A stretch of 64,000 bases of DNA from Planctomycetota bacterium (GTDB taxonomy: Bacteria; Planctomycetota; UBA8742; UBA2392). The notes beneath the pieces were generated by a model. It was not told the origin of the DNA. It saw only the letters and a list, made by a program, of their open reading frames with translations, and did not search any database. A program made the position numbers and the translations under genes. How positions within the stretch are numbered: position 1 is the first letter of the stretch; each line of letters starts with the position of its first letter. Shown in pieces: positions 9,601 through 17,988 of the stretch. The stretch is taken from contig JABTUE010000004.1 in NCBI GenBank assembly GCA_015075515.1, positions 543,361 to 607,360 of the forward strand. The letters run 5' to 3'.

Positions 9601-9620
9601 GGGCGGCCTTCCGGCCGCCC
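9601..9620 (-). terminator. Intrinsic terminator after the M23-like gene
   Basis: GGGCGGCC (9601-9608), loop TTCC, GGCCGCCC (9613-9620). On the minus strand it is followed by TGTTGTTTT. It lies 23 bases past the stop of the M23-domain gene. Confidence 0.75.
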
Positions 9621-9642
9621 GTGAGTGATCCGGACGTGTGGA

Positions 9643-10896
9643 TTAATCTTCCAGCACCTTGGCCTTGCGCAGGCTGGACAGCTTCTTGCGTATTTCCTCG
9701 TACTCGGGTTCGCCCTTCTTATAGAGCTTGCGCAGGTCTTCGTAGTGCTTGATTGCTTCGTCCCACTTTTCGTACTTCTCAGCTTTACGGGCCTCAAGCC
9801 AGATGCGCTCGCTTTGCTGCTTGAGCACCCAGTCCTTGAACTTGGGATCGTTGCGCAGGTCGTTCAGCGCCGCGTCAATGCGGGTCTTGGCGTAATCGCC
9901 GTACTTCTTGCGGATTTCCTTGAACCGCCTGTCGGCGCCGGCAAAGTCGCCGTTGCGGGCGTTGGCAATCGCCTCGGTTACTTCGGCGTCAATCAGGCCG
10001 CGGCATTCCTCGATGCGTTCCAGGGACCGTTCGTACTCCTCAATCCGCACTTCAACGGCTGTGGCAGCCAGGAAGAACTTGAGTGCGTTGAGATAATCCT
10101 TGGCCGCAAAGGCGGCTTCGCCTTTGCGGTAGTTGTTCTTGATCTCGTCGGTTACGGCGCTGTCAGGTTCCTTGTTGCCGCTGACAACCACCGCGCCGTA
10201 CTGGGGAACGCCGTTGAACGGCGTGTAATCAATGAACCGGCAGGGGTAATCAATCATGCCCTTCCAGATCACAAAGTGCAGGTGCATGGATTCGTTGCTG
10301 CCCTGGCAGATCTTCTGGCCGGCCAGAACCTTGTCGCCCACGGTCACAAGCGCGGTATTGCTGCCGATGTGGGCATACACGCTGCGTTCACCGTCAGCGT
10401 GATCAATGTAGATGACGTTGGCGTTTTCGTTGCCCGCGGGTTCCTGGTCGGACACGTTGCTGACCTTGCCGTCACGCGCGGCGCAGATGTAGTCGCCGCG
10501 CACGATGTGAAAGTCCCAGGCGTAGTAGTTCTGGGCCTTCATGTGTGTGGCGCGCGGCGGCCCGATCTTGTTGCCGTTCCAGCTTTGGTAGACCTGGTGC
10601 CCCACGCCCGCCGGCCAGGGCAAGTAGTACTTGGCCGGCCAAGTCAGGTTCTGGCCCTGCACCTGGGTCCAGTCGGCAATACCGGGGCGGTCGGCCGTGC
10701 TGGCCTTGGCCACCAGCTTTTCGGTTTCGGCGTAGGCGGCCTCAAGTTCTTCTTTGGTGGGTTGTTTGGCCGGGGCCTTCTGGGCCAGCACACGGCCTTG
10801 CAACGCCAGCGTGGCGGCGCCAAAGGCCATGGCAGCCATGGCGGCACGGCGATCCTGCGAAAACCCGGCGGGTTTACGGCGCTTGCGGTTTGACAT
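9643..10896 (-). CDS. M23-type (LytM/peptidoglycan hydrolase fold) exported protein with C-terminal helical repeats
   Basis: I place the start at the ATG at 10896 (MSNRKRRKPAGF), giving 417 residues. The N-terminus has a twin-arginine-like stretch (QDRRAAMAAMAFGAATLALQ) and a hydrophobic core, so it is exported. An M23 domain occupies about residues 110-230: YYAWDF, AARDGKVSNVS, VIYIDHADGERSVYAHI and the HxH motif in MHLHF are recognisable. The first zinc ligand, normally His in HxxxD, is Tyr here (YYAWD), so metal binding may be altered. After residue 240 it is helical and TPR-like (KAFAAKDYLNALKFF type repeats). Role: cell-wall cleavage, or a non-catalytic LytM-like regulator. Confidence 0.72.
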   Translation of the reverse strand: MSNRKRRKPAGFSQDRRAAMAAMAFGAATLALQGRVLAQKAPAKQPTKEELEAAYAETEKLVAKASTADRPGIADWTQVQGQNLTWPAKYYLPWPAGVGHQVYQSWNGNKIGPPRATHMKAQNYYAWDFHIVRGDYICAARDGKVSNVSDQEPAGNENANVIYIDHADGERSVYAHIGSNTALVTVGDKVLAGQKICQGSNESMHLHFVIWKGMIDYPCRFIDYTPFNGVPQYGAVVVSGNKEPDSAVTDEIKNNYRKGEAAFAAKDYLNALKFFLAATAVEVRIEEYERSLERIEECRGLIDAEVTEAIANARNGDFAGADRRFKEIRKKYGDYAKTRIDAALNDLRNDPKFKDWVLKQQSERIWLEARKAEKYEKWDEAIKHYEDLRKLYKKGEPEYEEIRKKLSSLRKAKVLED

Positions 10897-10973
10897 TTCG
10901 CACTGCCCTTTTTGCCCAGGGCTTTTTGTGGTGATGCCCCCGACCACAATGGTGCCAGTATAACGTAAGAAAC

Positions 10974-11744
10974 TTACGATTGTTCACCGGAATTCGTCTG
11001 CGCCGGGCCAGCCGCGACCATCAATACCGTTGCGCCCGCCACGCCCGCCGGCAGCATGAACAGGTTCAACCCTGGCACCAGCAGGCACAGACTCGCGGCA
11101 GCGCCAATTCCCAGTGTTGCCATCGTGTGGCGGCGGCACCAGCCCAGACGCCGACCCAAGGGCCAGTTACGCAGGCCCAGTGGGTTGTCCATCAGGTCTA
11201 CGCCCTGCAAAAGCGCGTTCACCGGAACAGCAATCACCAGCCCGGCCACAGTAATCAGACCCACCACCGCCAGCGGCAACTGCACCGCCAGCGAAATCAC
11301 CAGCCACTTGAGAGACACCACCACGGCACGCAACTGCCGGCGCGCAAACGATGGTGCTTGCGCCGCGTCCGCAATCGGCCCGCCCGCGTAACGAATGTGC
11401 ACCTGTTCGCAGATCGGGTCCATAAACAACGGCCCGAACAGACCCATCACCGGCGTAAACAGAAAATAGGCCAGCAATAGCGTCACAATCAACGCCGCCA
11501 GACCGCCCAGCCAGGCCAGCCAGCGCCAGTCCTGCAGCATCCCGTCCAGCCAAGCCCACACACCCAAAAAGGCGCCCGCCGCCAGACCGCCCAGCACCAG
11601 CGCCGAAGCCAGTACCGGCGCCAGCGCCCACCGAAAAAGCCCGCCGCCGGGCAGCACCAGCCTCAGCCCGACCAGAAACGCCGCAAACCCCGCGACAAAG
11701 CCGCGCAGTCCGGACGGCAGCGGCGTGGCAACAGGCAGTTTCAT
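10974..11744 (-). CDS. EI24/CysZ-like multi-span membrane protein
   Basis: This 256-residue membrane protein has about five or six hydrophobic segments (roughly residues 14-32, 42-66, 75-100, 143-165, 168-190, 215-245). The order of segments and the phrase FLFTPVMGLFGPLFMDPICEQV resemble the EI24/CysZ family, whose best-known bacterial member is a sulfate permease. No sulfur-assimilation gene is nearby, so sulfate transport is not supported by context. The start ATG at 11744 overlaps the TGA of the upstream cyclase-like gene as ATGA, indicating translational coupling. Confidence 0.7.
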   Translation of the reverse strand: MKLPVATPLPSGLRGFVAGFAAFLVGLRLVLPGGGLFRWALAPVLASALVLGGLAAGAFLGVWAWLDGMLQDWRWLAWLGGLAALIVTLLLAYFLFTPVMGLFGPLFMDPICEQVHIRYAGGPIADAAQAPSFARRQLRAVVVSLKWLVISLAVQLPLAVVGLITVAGLVIAVPVNALLQGVDLMDNPLGLRNWPLGRRLGWCRRHTMATLGIGAAASLCLLVPGLNLFMLPAGVAGATVLMVAAGPAQTNSGEQS

Positions 11745-12691
11745 GGCGAGGCAGGCTCTTCACCCTTTTGCAGCCGCACGGTGTGGGCGTGCACCAGATC
11801 CCATTCCGGCGGGGGCGGGTGCTTGCGGTACAGCGCGCAACGGCGCAGGTACAGACGTGAAGGCCCATCGTCGCCGATCACTTTGTCTACGTCGGCGAAA
11901 CGCTTCTCGGCGCGATCCCAGTCGCGGCTGCGAAAGGCTCGCAGCCCGCGCTCAAACAGATCCATGGCCATGCGTAACTGCTGGGGCGTTTCCTGGGGTG
12001 TACCCACCAGTTCGAAGATCGTCGTGGTGCGTTCGCTGCCCTGAACTTTGATTACATCCAGTTCTCGCGTCACCAGCCGCCCGCCCAGCGCCGCGTGCGT
12101 GTCACGACAGATGATGATCGGTGCCCGGTACAGCCGCGAAGCCTGCTGTAACTGAACCGTAAGTCCAACGGCCTCGCCCACGGCGGTAAACATGGCGCGT
12201 TCCTCGTTGCCAATATTGCCGACAATTGCCGGGCCGGTGGTCACGCCGATGCTTTGGTGTACCTTGCCGAAACCCTTGACGTGCCACTGCGCCGACAGCT
12301 TGGCTGTTTCACGCAGGCACGCCAGTACCGCCGTGCAGGCGTTGAAGGCGTAGTTTGCATCCGCCACTGGCGCGCCGAAAATCGCAAAGATCGCGTCACC
12401 AAAGAACTTGTCCACAAAGCCGTTGCTGGCGCGAATCACGCCCGTCATGCGTGAAAAGTAGTCGCACAGCAGTTCCACCACCGCTTCGGGCGAGGCATAG
12501 CCCGTGATCTCGGTGAAACCCCAGATATCCAGGTACACCAGCGAAACATCTTTGCGCGCGGCACCCAGCTTCAGCACCGACGGATCCTTTTCGGCCTGCT
12601 CAATCAGCAGCCGACCCGCGTAACGCTCCAGCGCGCCGCGCAACACCCGTGACCGGAAGAATGGCATGGCCGAAGAGTAGTTCTTGCGCAC
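11741..12691 (-). CDS. Class III nucleotidyl cyclase-like protein, catalytic residues degenerate
   Basis: From the GTG at 12691 the protein has 316 residues; an ATG at 12667 is an alternative start. The class III cyclase fold is clear: metal Asp in LDIWGFT (D55), second metal Asp in DKFFGDAIFAIFG (D99) with the substrate-type Lys K95, and GPAIVGNIG. However, in the segment VGEAVGLTVQL the catalytic Asn is Gly (G176) and the transition-state Arg four residues later is Gln (Q180); the base-selecting Asp/Thr position before FT is Met. Both metal ligands are kept. It therefore probably binds a nucleotide or acts as a sensor rather than making cAMP or cGMP. There is no membrane segment. It is coupled by ATGA to the EI24-like gene. 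Confidence 0.8.
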   Translation of the reverse strand: MRKNYSSAMPFFRSRVLRGALERYAGRLLIEQAEKDPSVLKLGAARKDVSLVYLDIWGFTEITGYASPEAVVELLCDYFSRMTGVIRASNGFVDKFFGDAIFAIFGAPVADANYAFNACTAVLACLRETAKLSAQWHVKGFGKVHQSIGVTTGPAIVGNIGNEERAMFTAVGEAVGLTVQLQQASRLYRAPIIICRDTHAALGGRLVTRELDVIKVQGSERTTTIFELVGTPQETPQQLRMAMDLFERGLRAFRSRDWDRAEKRFADVDKVIGDDGPSRLYLRRCALYRKHPPPPEWDLVHAHTVRLQKGEEPASP

Positions 12692-12840
12692 ACGGCCTTA
12701 CAGACCCGACGGCGGTACTACAGACGGATTAAGACGAACGCTCATGATTGCCCGCAAAGCCTCACATGTCCGGAGGCACGGGCCGCACTCCGTCTACGCG
12801 CGCAGTCAAACCATAAACAATGAGTTTTTTCGGACCCAAT

Positions 12841-12869
12841 TTGACGCCAGCGCCATGACGTGATATGAC
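12841..12869 (+). promoter_or_regulatory. Sigma70-like promoter for the pilin-like gene
   Basis: TTGACG (12841-12846), a 17-base spacer and TATGAC (12864-12869). It is about 120 bases before the ATG at 12990, leaving a long structured leader. Confidence 0.45.
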
Positions 12870-12915
12870 CTATTCATGACATAACCGTGATGGCATATTG
12901 CAGTGAATATGACAA

Positions 12916-12976
12916 TTGGGGCAGGTTGAGGCCGCAGGGACGTGGGGACGGCCTGAGGCGGTCCAACCTGCCCCAA
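12916..12976 (+). promoter_or_regulatory. Structured leader with long inverted repeat
   Basis: TTGGGGCAGGTTG (12916-12928) pairs perfectly with CAACCTGCCCCAA (12964-12976). Inside, AGGCCG (12929-12934) pairs with CGGCCT (12949-12954). The ribosome binding site GAAGGG (12979-12984) starts two bases after the outer stem, so folding could affect translation of the pilin-like gene. Confidence 0.55.
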
Positions 12977-12989
12977 CCGAAGGGCAGTC

Positions 12990-13349
12990 ATGCCGATTCG
13001 TTGGGACGAGGTGGCGGCTTGTACGGTCTTGCTGGGTGTTTTGAGCCTGGCGGCAATTCCACTGGTTGTCTCGTGAACACGGGACGCCCGCCGGTCGGAG
13101 GGCGAACAGTTGCTAAGCAGCATGGCCGCTGAAGCCGCCATCTACTATGCCAAGCGCAACCACTACGCACTGAGTCTCACCGCAATGGGCGTGAGTCCCA
13201 AGAGCCTGCGAGGGAAGTACTTCGAGGTGCTGGACGTCGTGAGCGAGGGGCCGGGAGGCCCGGCATTGCTTGTGGTTGCCCTCGAAGGCAACCACATGGA
13301 CGGGCGCGCGCGTATGGACTTGACCACAGGGGTCGTTACCTGGGACTGA
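12990..13349 (+). pseudogene. Type IV pilin-like gene interrupted by an in-frame TGA
   Basis: The ATG at 12990 has GAAGGG at good spacing. The frame encodes 28 residues ending in TVLLGVLSLAAIPLVVS, then TGA at 13074-13076, and continues in the same frame to a stop at 13349 (EGEQLLSSMAAEAAIYYAKR..., ending GVVTWD). Glu7 and Pro24 lie exactly 17 residues apart, as Glu5 and Pro22 do in type IV pilins, and Gly and Leu in between fall at matching positions. The part after TGA looks like a pilin alpha1-C helix and beta region. The usual Gly/Ala processing site before the Phe is missing. One C-to-T change (CGA to TGA) would explain the stop. It could also be a sequencing error. Confidence 0.6.
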
Positions 13350-14991
13350 CACGCCGGCCTTGACCCGCGCCCCGACGCGGTCCGCCATGTCCGCCGCCGC
13401 CGGGTGTGCGGATTTCGATCGCGTCGCCGGGTGCAAGCTCACCCTGGCACTTCGCCGGCAGGCGCAACGCCGTTTTGTCCGCACGTACCAACCTGTTTTC
13501 ACCGGCAGCACCGGGCCCGCCGCCCTGCACTCCGGCAGGCCGGATTCGACGGCGTTCGGTCAGCAGTCCAAAGCTGGCCGGTGCAAGCACGCGCACGCGT
13601 CGTACCACACCCTGGCCGCCCTGGCGTTGCCCGCTGCCGCCGCTGCCTTCGCGCAGCGCGTAAGCCTCGATACGCAACGGACAGGCGTGTTCCAGCGCCT
13701 CAACTGGTGTGTTCAGCGTGTTGGTCATGTGGCTGTGCGTGGCGTCAGCGCCATCAGCACTGGCGTCAGCGCCACAGCCGCCGGCGATGGTTTCATAGTA
13801 CGCAAAAGGCTCGACATCGGACCCCACGCTGCCGATGGTCAGGTTGTTCATTGTGCCCTGAGACTGCCCCACGGCTTGCCCCGGCGCCGCGCGCGACAAG
13901 GCCGCCAGACACACGTCCACGATGCGCTGGCTGGTTTCGACGTTGCCACCCGCCACGGGTGCTGGGCGCCGGGCGTTGACAACGCTGCCTTCCGGCGCAA
14001 TCACATCAATGCACGCAAAGCAACCGTGGTTGATCGGCGGCCGTTCTTCGCAAAAGCACAACGCCGCGTAATACACCGCGCTTTCCGTAACAGCCCGCAC
14101 GGCATTGACACCGCCACGGACCTGCGACGCACTGGCCGAAAAGTCAAAACGCAGACGCGCAGGCGAGACCGAAAGCTTCACGGCAATCGTGATGTCGCGC
14201 GCGCCGGCGCCGTCGTCTTCCAGCCGCTCGCGCGCGGCGTAAGCACCGGGCCGCAGCCTCGCCAGGTTGCGACGCATCAGCACACGACTGTGGTTCAGCA
14301 GGCCTTCCGCCGCGGCATCCAGCCCGCCGCGACCCAGTGTCGCCGCGATTTCTCGCAGCCGACGGGTGCCTCGATCGCAGGCCGCAATCTGCGCGTTCAG
14401 GTCGCCGGCACGCTCTACCGGCGTGCGCGTGTTGGCCAGAATCAGGTCAAAGGTCTGCGTGCGCGCACCGCGTGCTGTGCGCAACAACAGGGGCGGCAGA
14501 ACCAGCCCTTCAGCCAGCAGGTCCGTCTGGGGCGACATGCTGCCCGGCGCTGCCCCGCCCACGTCGGCATGATGGGCACGGTTGGCCGTGTAACCCAGCA
14601 GCGTGCGGCCGGCATACACCGGCGCCACCACGGTAATGTCGGGCAGGTGCGTACCGCCCGAGTAAGGGTCATTCACCACCGCGACCTCGCCGGGGGCGAG
14701 CCGCATTGCAGCCAGCACCGCCGCCACGCTGGCAGGCATGGAACCCAGATGCACCGGCAGATGCGCGGCCTGGGCCAGCAGGCGCCCCCTGGCGTCAAAC
14801 AGCGCGCAAGAGTAGTCCTGGCGCTCCTTGATGTTGGGGCTGTAGGCGCTGCGGCGCAGAGCCTGGCCCATTTCTTCGGCTGCACCCACCAGCGCGTGGT
14901 GCAGCACCGCAAGTTCCAGCCGTCTGGCCAATATCCCGCGCGCCAAGGCTATTTCCTCAACTTCTTCATCTCGGCCAGAATCGCGTCGCAT
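13336..14991 (-). CDS. hyuB: Hydantoinase B / 5-oxoprolinase subunit B family protein
   Basis: This 551-residue protein matches the HyuB family, which with HyuA performs ATP-dependent ring opening of hydantoins, 5-oxoproline or related amides, or ketone carboxylation in acetone carboxylase relatives. Recognisable segments include SPNIKERQDYSCALFDARGR, AAHLPVHLGSMPASVAAV, NDPYSGGTHLPDI, NRAHHADVGGAAPGSM and the C-terminal GGGGHG stretch. The start at 14991 overlaps the end of the upstream class V aminotransferase gene by 43 bases and its GGAGG is too close to the ATG, so a downstream TTG may be used instead. The HyuA partner is not adjacent; one is encoded at 28843-30780. The 3' end overlaps the pilin-like pseudogene by 14 bases, convergently. 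Confidence 0.85.
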   Translation of the reverse strand: MRRDSGRDEEVEEIALARGILARRLELAVLHHALVGAAEEMGQALRRSAYSPNIKERQDYSCALFDARGRLLAQAAHLPVHLGSMPASVAAVLAAMRLAPGEVAVVNDPYSGGTHLPDITVVAPVYAGRTLLGYTANRAHHADVGGAAPGSMSPQTDLLAEGLVLPPLLLRTARGARTQTFDLILANTRTPVERAGDLNAQIAACDRGTRRLREIAATLGRGGLDAAAEGLLNHSRVLMRRNLARLRPGAYAARERLEDDGAGARDITIAVKLSVSPARLRFDFSASASQVRGGVNAVRAVTESAVYYAALCFCEERPPINHGCFACIDVIAPEGSVVNARRPAPVAGGNVETSQRIVDVCLAALSRAAPGQAVGQSQGTMNNLTIGSVGSDVEPFAYYETIAGGCGADASADGADATHSHMTNTLNTPVEALEHACPLRIEAYALREGSGGSGQRQGGQGVVRRVRVLAPASFGLLTERRRIRPAGVQGGGPGAAGENRLVRADKTALRLPAKCQGELAPGDAIEIRTPGGGGHGGPRRGAGQGRRVSPR

Positions 14992-16103
14992 TCCTCCACT
15001 GTGTTGTAGAAGTGTGGGCTGACACGAATGCCGCCCCGCGGCCGGTAATCAATCACAAAGCCGCGTTCGATCAGCTTCTGTTCGGCCAGATCCGCCCCGG
15101 GCCAGTCAATGCATACCGTGCCGCCGCGCCGGTTCGGATCCAGCGGCGTGTTGACCTTGAACCCGGCCTCAAGCGCGCGCTCAATCAGGTGCTGGGTCAG
15201 CCGTTGCGACTTGGCGCGGATGTTTTCGACGCCGACCTGCCGGATAATTTCGTACCCCGGTCTTGCGCTGTACAGCGCCACCACCGGCGGCGTGCCGGTG
15301 CTGGCGCGCCACACGCCGGCATGGGGCGTGAACTCCATCTCGAACTTGAAGGGCCGGGCGTGGCTGATCCAGCCGGTCAGGGCCGGGTTGTAGTCCCCAA
15401 TCAGGTCAGGCCGGATATACAGGTAACACACGTTGGGGCCGCCACAGACCCACTTGACGCTGCCCCCAACCACGTAGTCCACTTTCATCCGCGTGACGTC
15501 AAAGGGAACCGTGCCGATGCTCTGGTACACGTCCAGCAGCACTTTGGCGCCGACCTTGTGTGCCTTGTCTATGATCGGCTGAACATCCTGCAGAAAGCTG
15601 CTGCGAAAATAGACGTGGCTGATCGGCACCAGCGCGGTGCGGTCATCAATGGCATCCACAAGTTTCTGCACGTCCACACCGATGCCGTCGTCGCTTTTGA
15701 CCATCACAACTTCGGCGCCATAGCGCGACCATTCCTGCACCACGTAATGCGGGCTGGTGAACTGCATGTCGTCATAAACAATGCGGTTGCGCCGGCCTCG
15801 AAAGTCAAGGCTGGACAGAACCTGAGCTGTCAGCGTGGCCACATTCAGGTGCAGCATCACGCTGCCTTTGGGTGCGCCCATCACGCTGCCGATCAGGTCG
15901 GCTGTCTGTTCACAGTCATGCAGCCAGCCCGAGCCGTCGGGGTAATGCCAGGCCACAACGCCATCGTGGTCCCACATGTCGGCAAAGTGCTTGAGTCCGT
16001 CGCGTACCTTGCGCGGCATGGCGCCAAGCGAGTTGTTGATCAGGTAGGTCTTGCGGGCAAGGATGGGAAACTCCTCGCGCCACTTGAGCAACGGGTCGAG
16101 CAT
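14949..16103 (-). CDS. Class V aminotransferase (kynureninase / cysteine desulfurase-like)
   Basis: The ATG at 16103 has GGAGG at ideal spacing and gives 384 residues; an ATG at 16115 is in frame. Fold-type I PLP features are KVLLDVYQSIGTVPFD with the cofactor Asp, and VVGGSVKWVCGGPNVCYLY with the PLP lysine at about residue 217. The sequence YLINNSLGAMPRKV at the N-terminus and the C-terminal RGGIRVSPHFYNTVEE are typical of kynureninase-like members. No NAD or tryptophan-degradation genes accompany it, so the substrate remains open. It overlaps hyuB, suggesting co-expression with that amide-processing subunit. Confidence 0.82.
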   Translation of the reverse strand: MLDPLLKWREEFPILARKTYLINNSLGAMPRKVRDGLKHFADMWDHDGVVAWHYPDGSGWLHDCEQTADLIGSVMGAPKGSVMLHLNVATLTAQVLSSLDFRGRRNRIVYDDMQFTSPHYVVQEWSRYGAEVVMVKSDDGIGVDVQKLVDAIDDRTALVPISHVYFRSSFLQDVQPIIDKAHKVGAKVLLDVYQSIGTVPFDVTRMKVDYVVGGSVKWVCGGPNVCYLYIRPDLIGDYNPALTGWISHARPFKFEMEFTPHAGVWRASTGTPPVVALYSARPGYEIIRQVGVENIRAKSQRLTQHLIERALEAGFKVNTPLDPNRRGGTVCIDWPGADLAEQKLIERGFVIDYRPRGGIRVSPHFYNTVEECDAILAEMKKLRK

Positions 16104-16174
16104 CGCGGCCTCCATGCAGCGTTTTAGCGAGACGCGCGCGCCGATAAACCACGAAATGGCAATGCTTACCGCAG

Positions 16175-17872
16175 TTACCGAAACGCGGGCATGCGCGCGC
16201 TGAGCACCTTGCGCAGTTCACGCGACAACTGGTCAGGCACATGGCCGTTGACCAGCCGGCCGCTTCCGGCTGCGCCCAGAACACCGCCAATCACCTCCAG
16301 CGTGCGTGCCTGTTCGCTGGTGTGGCTGACCTTGCCCGTTTTGCGCTGGGCCTCGCGCACCAGGGCGAACGCTTCCTCAATGTGCCCCCCGTGAGCCAGC
16401 AGGCGAACCTTCAATGGCACCCAGTACTGCATGCGATAGCTGCGCAGTGCCACCGGCCTCAGCACAGTGTCGGCGGCCTCCAGGTCGCGCTGGGCCGATG
16501 CCACGTCACCCGTAAGCAGCAGCAATTCACCCCGCAGGCACATAAAGGCCGCCGCCGCCGGCAGGGTTCCGACATCGGCCAGCACGGAGATTGCCTCGCT
16601 GTAGGCGCCCAGCGCCTCTTCAACCAGGCCCAGCTTCTGGCGCGCCACGGCCAGATTTCCCAGGGCATAGCCCAGCGGACGCTTGAGCCCGCCGGCGCGC
16701 AGGATCTGCAACGCGTGTTCGTAGGCGTCCACCGCCTGCACCGTGCGCCCGGTGTCGTCCAGCAGGTTGCCCAGGTTGGTCAGATACTGGCCCTCCAGCG
16801 GCGCGTTGCCCTGCTCGCGAAAGATGTGCAGCGCCCGGCGATAGCACAGCTCGGCCTCGTGGGTTCTTCCGGTGGCCTTGAGGATGATCGCCAGATTGCC
16901 CTGACACAGCGCCTCGTCGCTGCGGTTGCCCAGTTCGCGGTGCCTGTCCAGAGCCTGGCGACACAACACTTCAGCCTCTTCGTTGCGGCCCAGATCGCGT
17001 AAGGTGATGGCCAGATTGCCCGCATAAATGGCTTGGCCGCGCGGGTCGCCGCCATCGCGGTGAATCTGCATGGCGCGGCGGTACAACGGCTCGGCGGCGT
17101 CGGGCTGGCCGGTTTGCGCAAACAACGTGGCCAGTGCTGCCGCGCACTTGGCCTCTGAGAGGGCATCGTTGGCACCGCGCGCCACAATCAGCGCCTCCTC
17201 AAGCTCGGCCTGGGCGTCTTTGTTGCGGCCGCGTTCGCGGTGCAGTGTGCCCAGCATGCTTAGCGCCTCGGCCCGCAACACCGCCGGCAGGTCGGACGCC
17301 AGCGCGCGCAGGATCTCGGCCTCGGCTTCGGCATGGCGGCCCAGCGCGCGCAGTACCGACGACATGGAGATGCACACCCGTGCAGATTCCTCGGCGTCGG
17401 GGCCCAGTTCGCGGACCTGTTCCAGACAACGGCGGGAGTCCTCAAGCCGGCCCGCATGGCGCATGGCTTCGGCCGCATGGCGCAGCGCCAGCCGGCGTTC
17501 GGGCGGAGTTGTCAGCCGGTGATCGGCCACCACCCGCCACAGTCGCGCCGCGTCCTGAACCTGATAGGCACGGTCGGCGTCTTCGGCCCCGGCGCGTGCA
17601 AACCGAAGCTCGGCAGCGTCAAGGATGTCCTCTTTTCGCTGGCGATCAGCCTGGGCACGTGCCCGCGCTGCCTCGGCGCCGTGGCGGGCCTGTTCGCGCG
17701 CGCACACACCATTGGCGCCGCCGGCGACGAGCTCGCCCCAGGCCGCCGACGCCAGATCATGCAGCCGCGCGCGTTCGGCCGGCGAGGCAGCCGAATAGAC
17801 GGCTTCGCGGATCGCCGTGTGGCGGAACAGGTATTCAAGCTCAGCAGCGGGCATCAGGCCATTGTCGGGCAT
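16175..17872 (-). CDS. TPR protein with STAND-tail N-terminal module
   Basis: This 565-residue protein begins with a short module, EYLFRHTAIREAVYSAASPA followed by ERARLHDLA, that matches the N-terminal module of the four TPR genes at 58.4-64 kb. The module resembles the winged-helix tail found after the NTPase domain in STAND ATPases of the AfsR/cyclase type, but there is no P-loop here. After a linker with ALDAAELRFARAGAEDADRAY-type helices, about ten 40-residue TPRs of the kinesin-light-chain/LGN kind follow (GNLAITLRDLGRNEEAEVLCRQAL and similar). No signal peptide. It is probably a cytoplasmic protein-interaction scaffold. It is divergent from a REC-SpoIIE gene with 116 bases between. Confidence 0.75.
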   Translation of the reverse strand: MPDNGLMPAAELEYLFRHTAIREAVYSAASPAERARLHDLASAAWGELVAGGANGVCAREQARHGAEAARARAQADRQRKEDILDAAELRFARAGAEDADRAYQVQDAARLWRVVADHRLTTPPERRLALRHAAEAMRHAGRLEDSRRCLEQVRELGPDAEESARVCISMSSVLRALGRHAEAEAEILRALASDLPAVLRAEALSMLGTLHRERGRNKDAQAELEEALIVARGANDALSEAKCAAALATLFAQTGQPDAAEPLYRRAMQIHRDGGDPRGQAIYAGNLAITLRDLGRNEEAEVLCRQALDRHRELGNRSDEALCQGNLAIILKATGRTHEAELCYRRALHIFREQGNAPLEGQYLTNLGNLLDDTGRTVQAVDAYEHALQILRAGGLKRPLGYALGNLAVARQKLGLVEEALGAYSEAISVLADVGTLPAAAAFMCLRGELLLLTGDVASAQRDLEAADTVLRPVALRSYRMQYWVPLKVRLLAHGGHIEEAFALVREAQRKTGKVSHTSEQARTLEVIGGVLGAAGSGRLVNGHVPDQLSRELRKVLSARMPAFR

Positions 17873-17988
17873 TTACGGCCCTGGGCAACGGTGTTCCCTG
17901 TGCCCTTTTGCGCACCGGCGCGTCCGCCCCGACATCTTGTACCGCCCCCGGTCTTTGACTAGGCTTCCCGCGCCACCGGGGAGCCTAC

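Larger units (their letters stand above)
12692..12989. other. Intergenic region between divergent genes, with promoter and RNA-structure signals
   Basis: No coding sequence is convincing here. The stretch contains a sigma70-like promoter, four copies of ATGAC between about 12854 and 12913, and a long inverted repeat just before the pilin-like ATG. It is locally more AT-rich than its surroundings (about 12810-12920). Confidence 0.5.

Noticed and set aside
13074..13076. TGA as a selenocysteine or tryptophan codon
   Set aside because: No SECIS-like stem after it and other genes in the window end at TGA, so a nonsense mutation or read error is simpler.
12806..13141. Small minus and plus ORFs in the intergenic region around 12.8-13.1 kb
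   Set aside because: No ribosome binding sites or domain features, except the pilin-like frame from 12990; the others overlap its leader structure.
13360..15009. Plus-strand ORF of 549 codons
   Set aside because: It lies exactly opposite hyuB, which has clear family motifs; the plus translation is Arg/His/Gln-rich without a fold.
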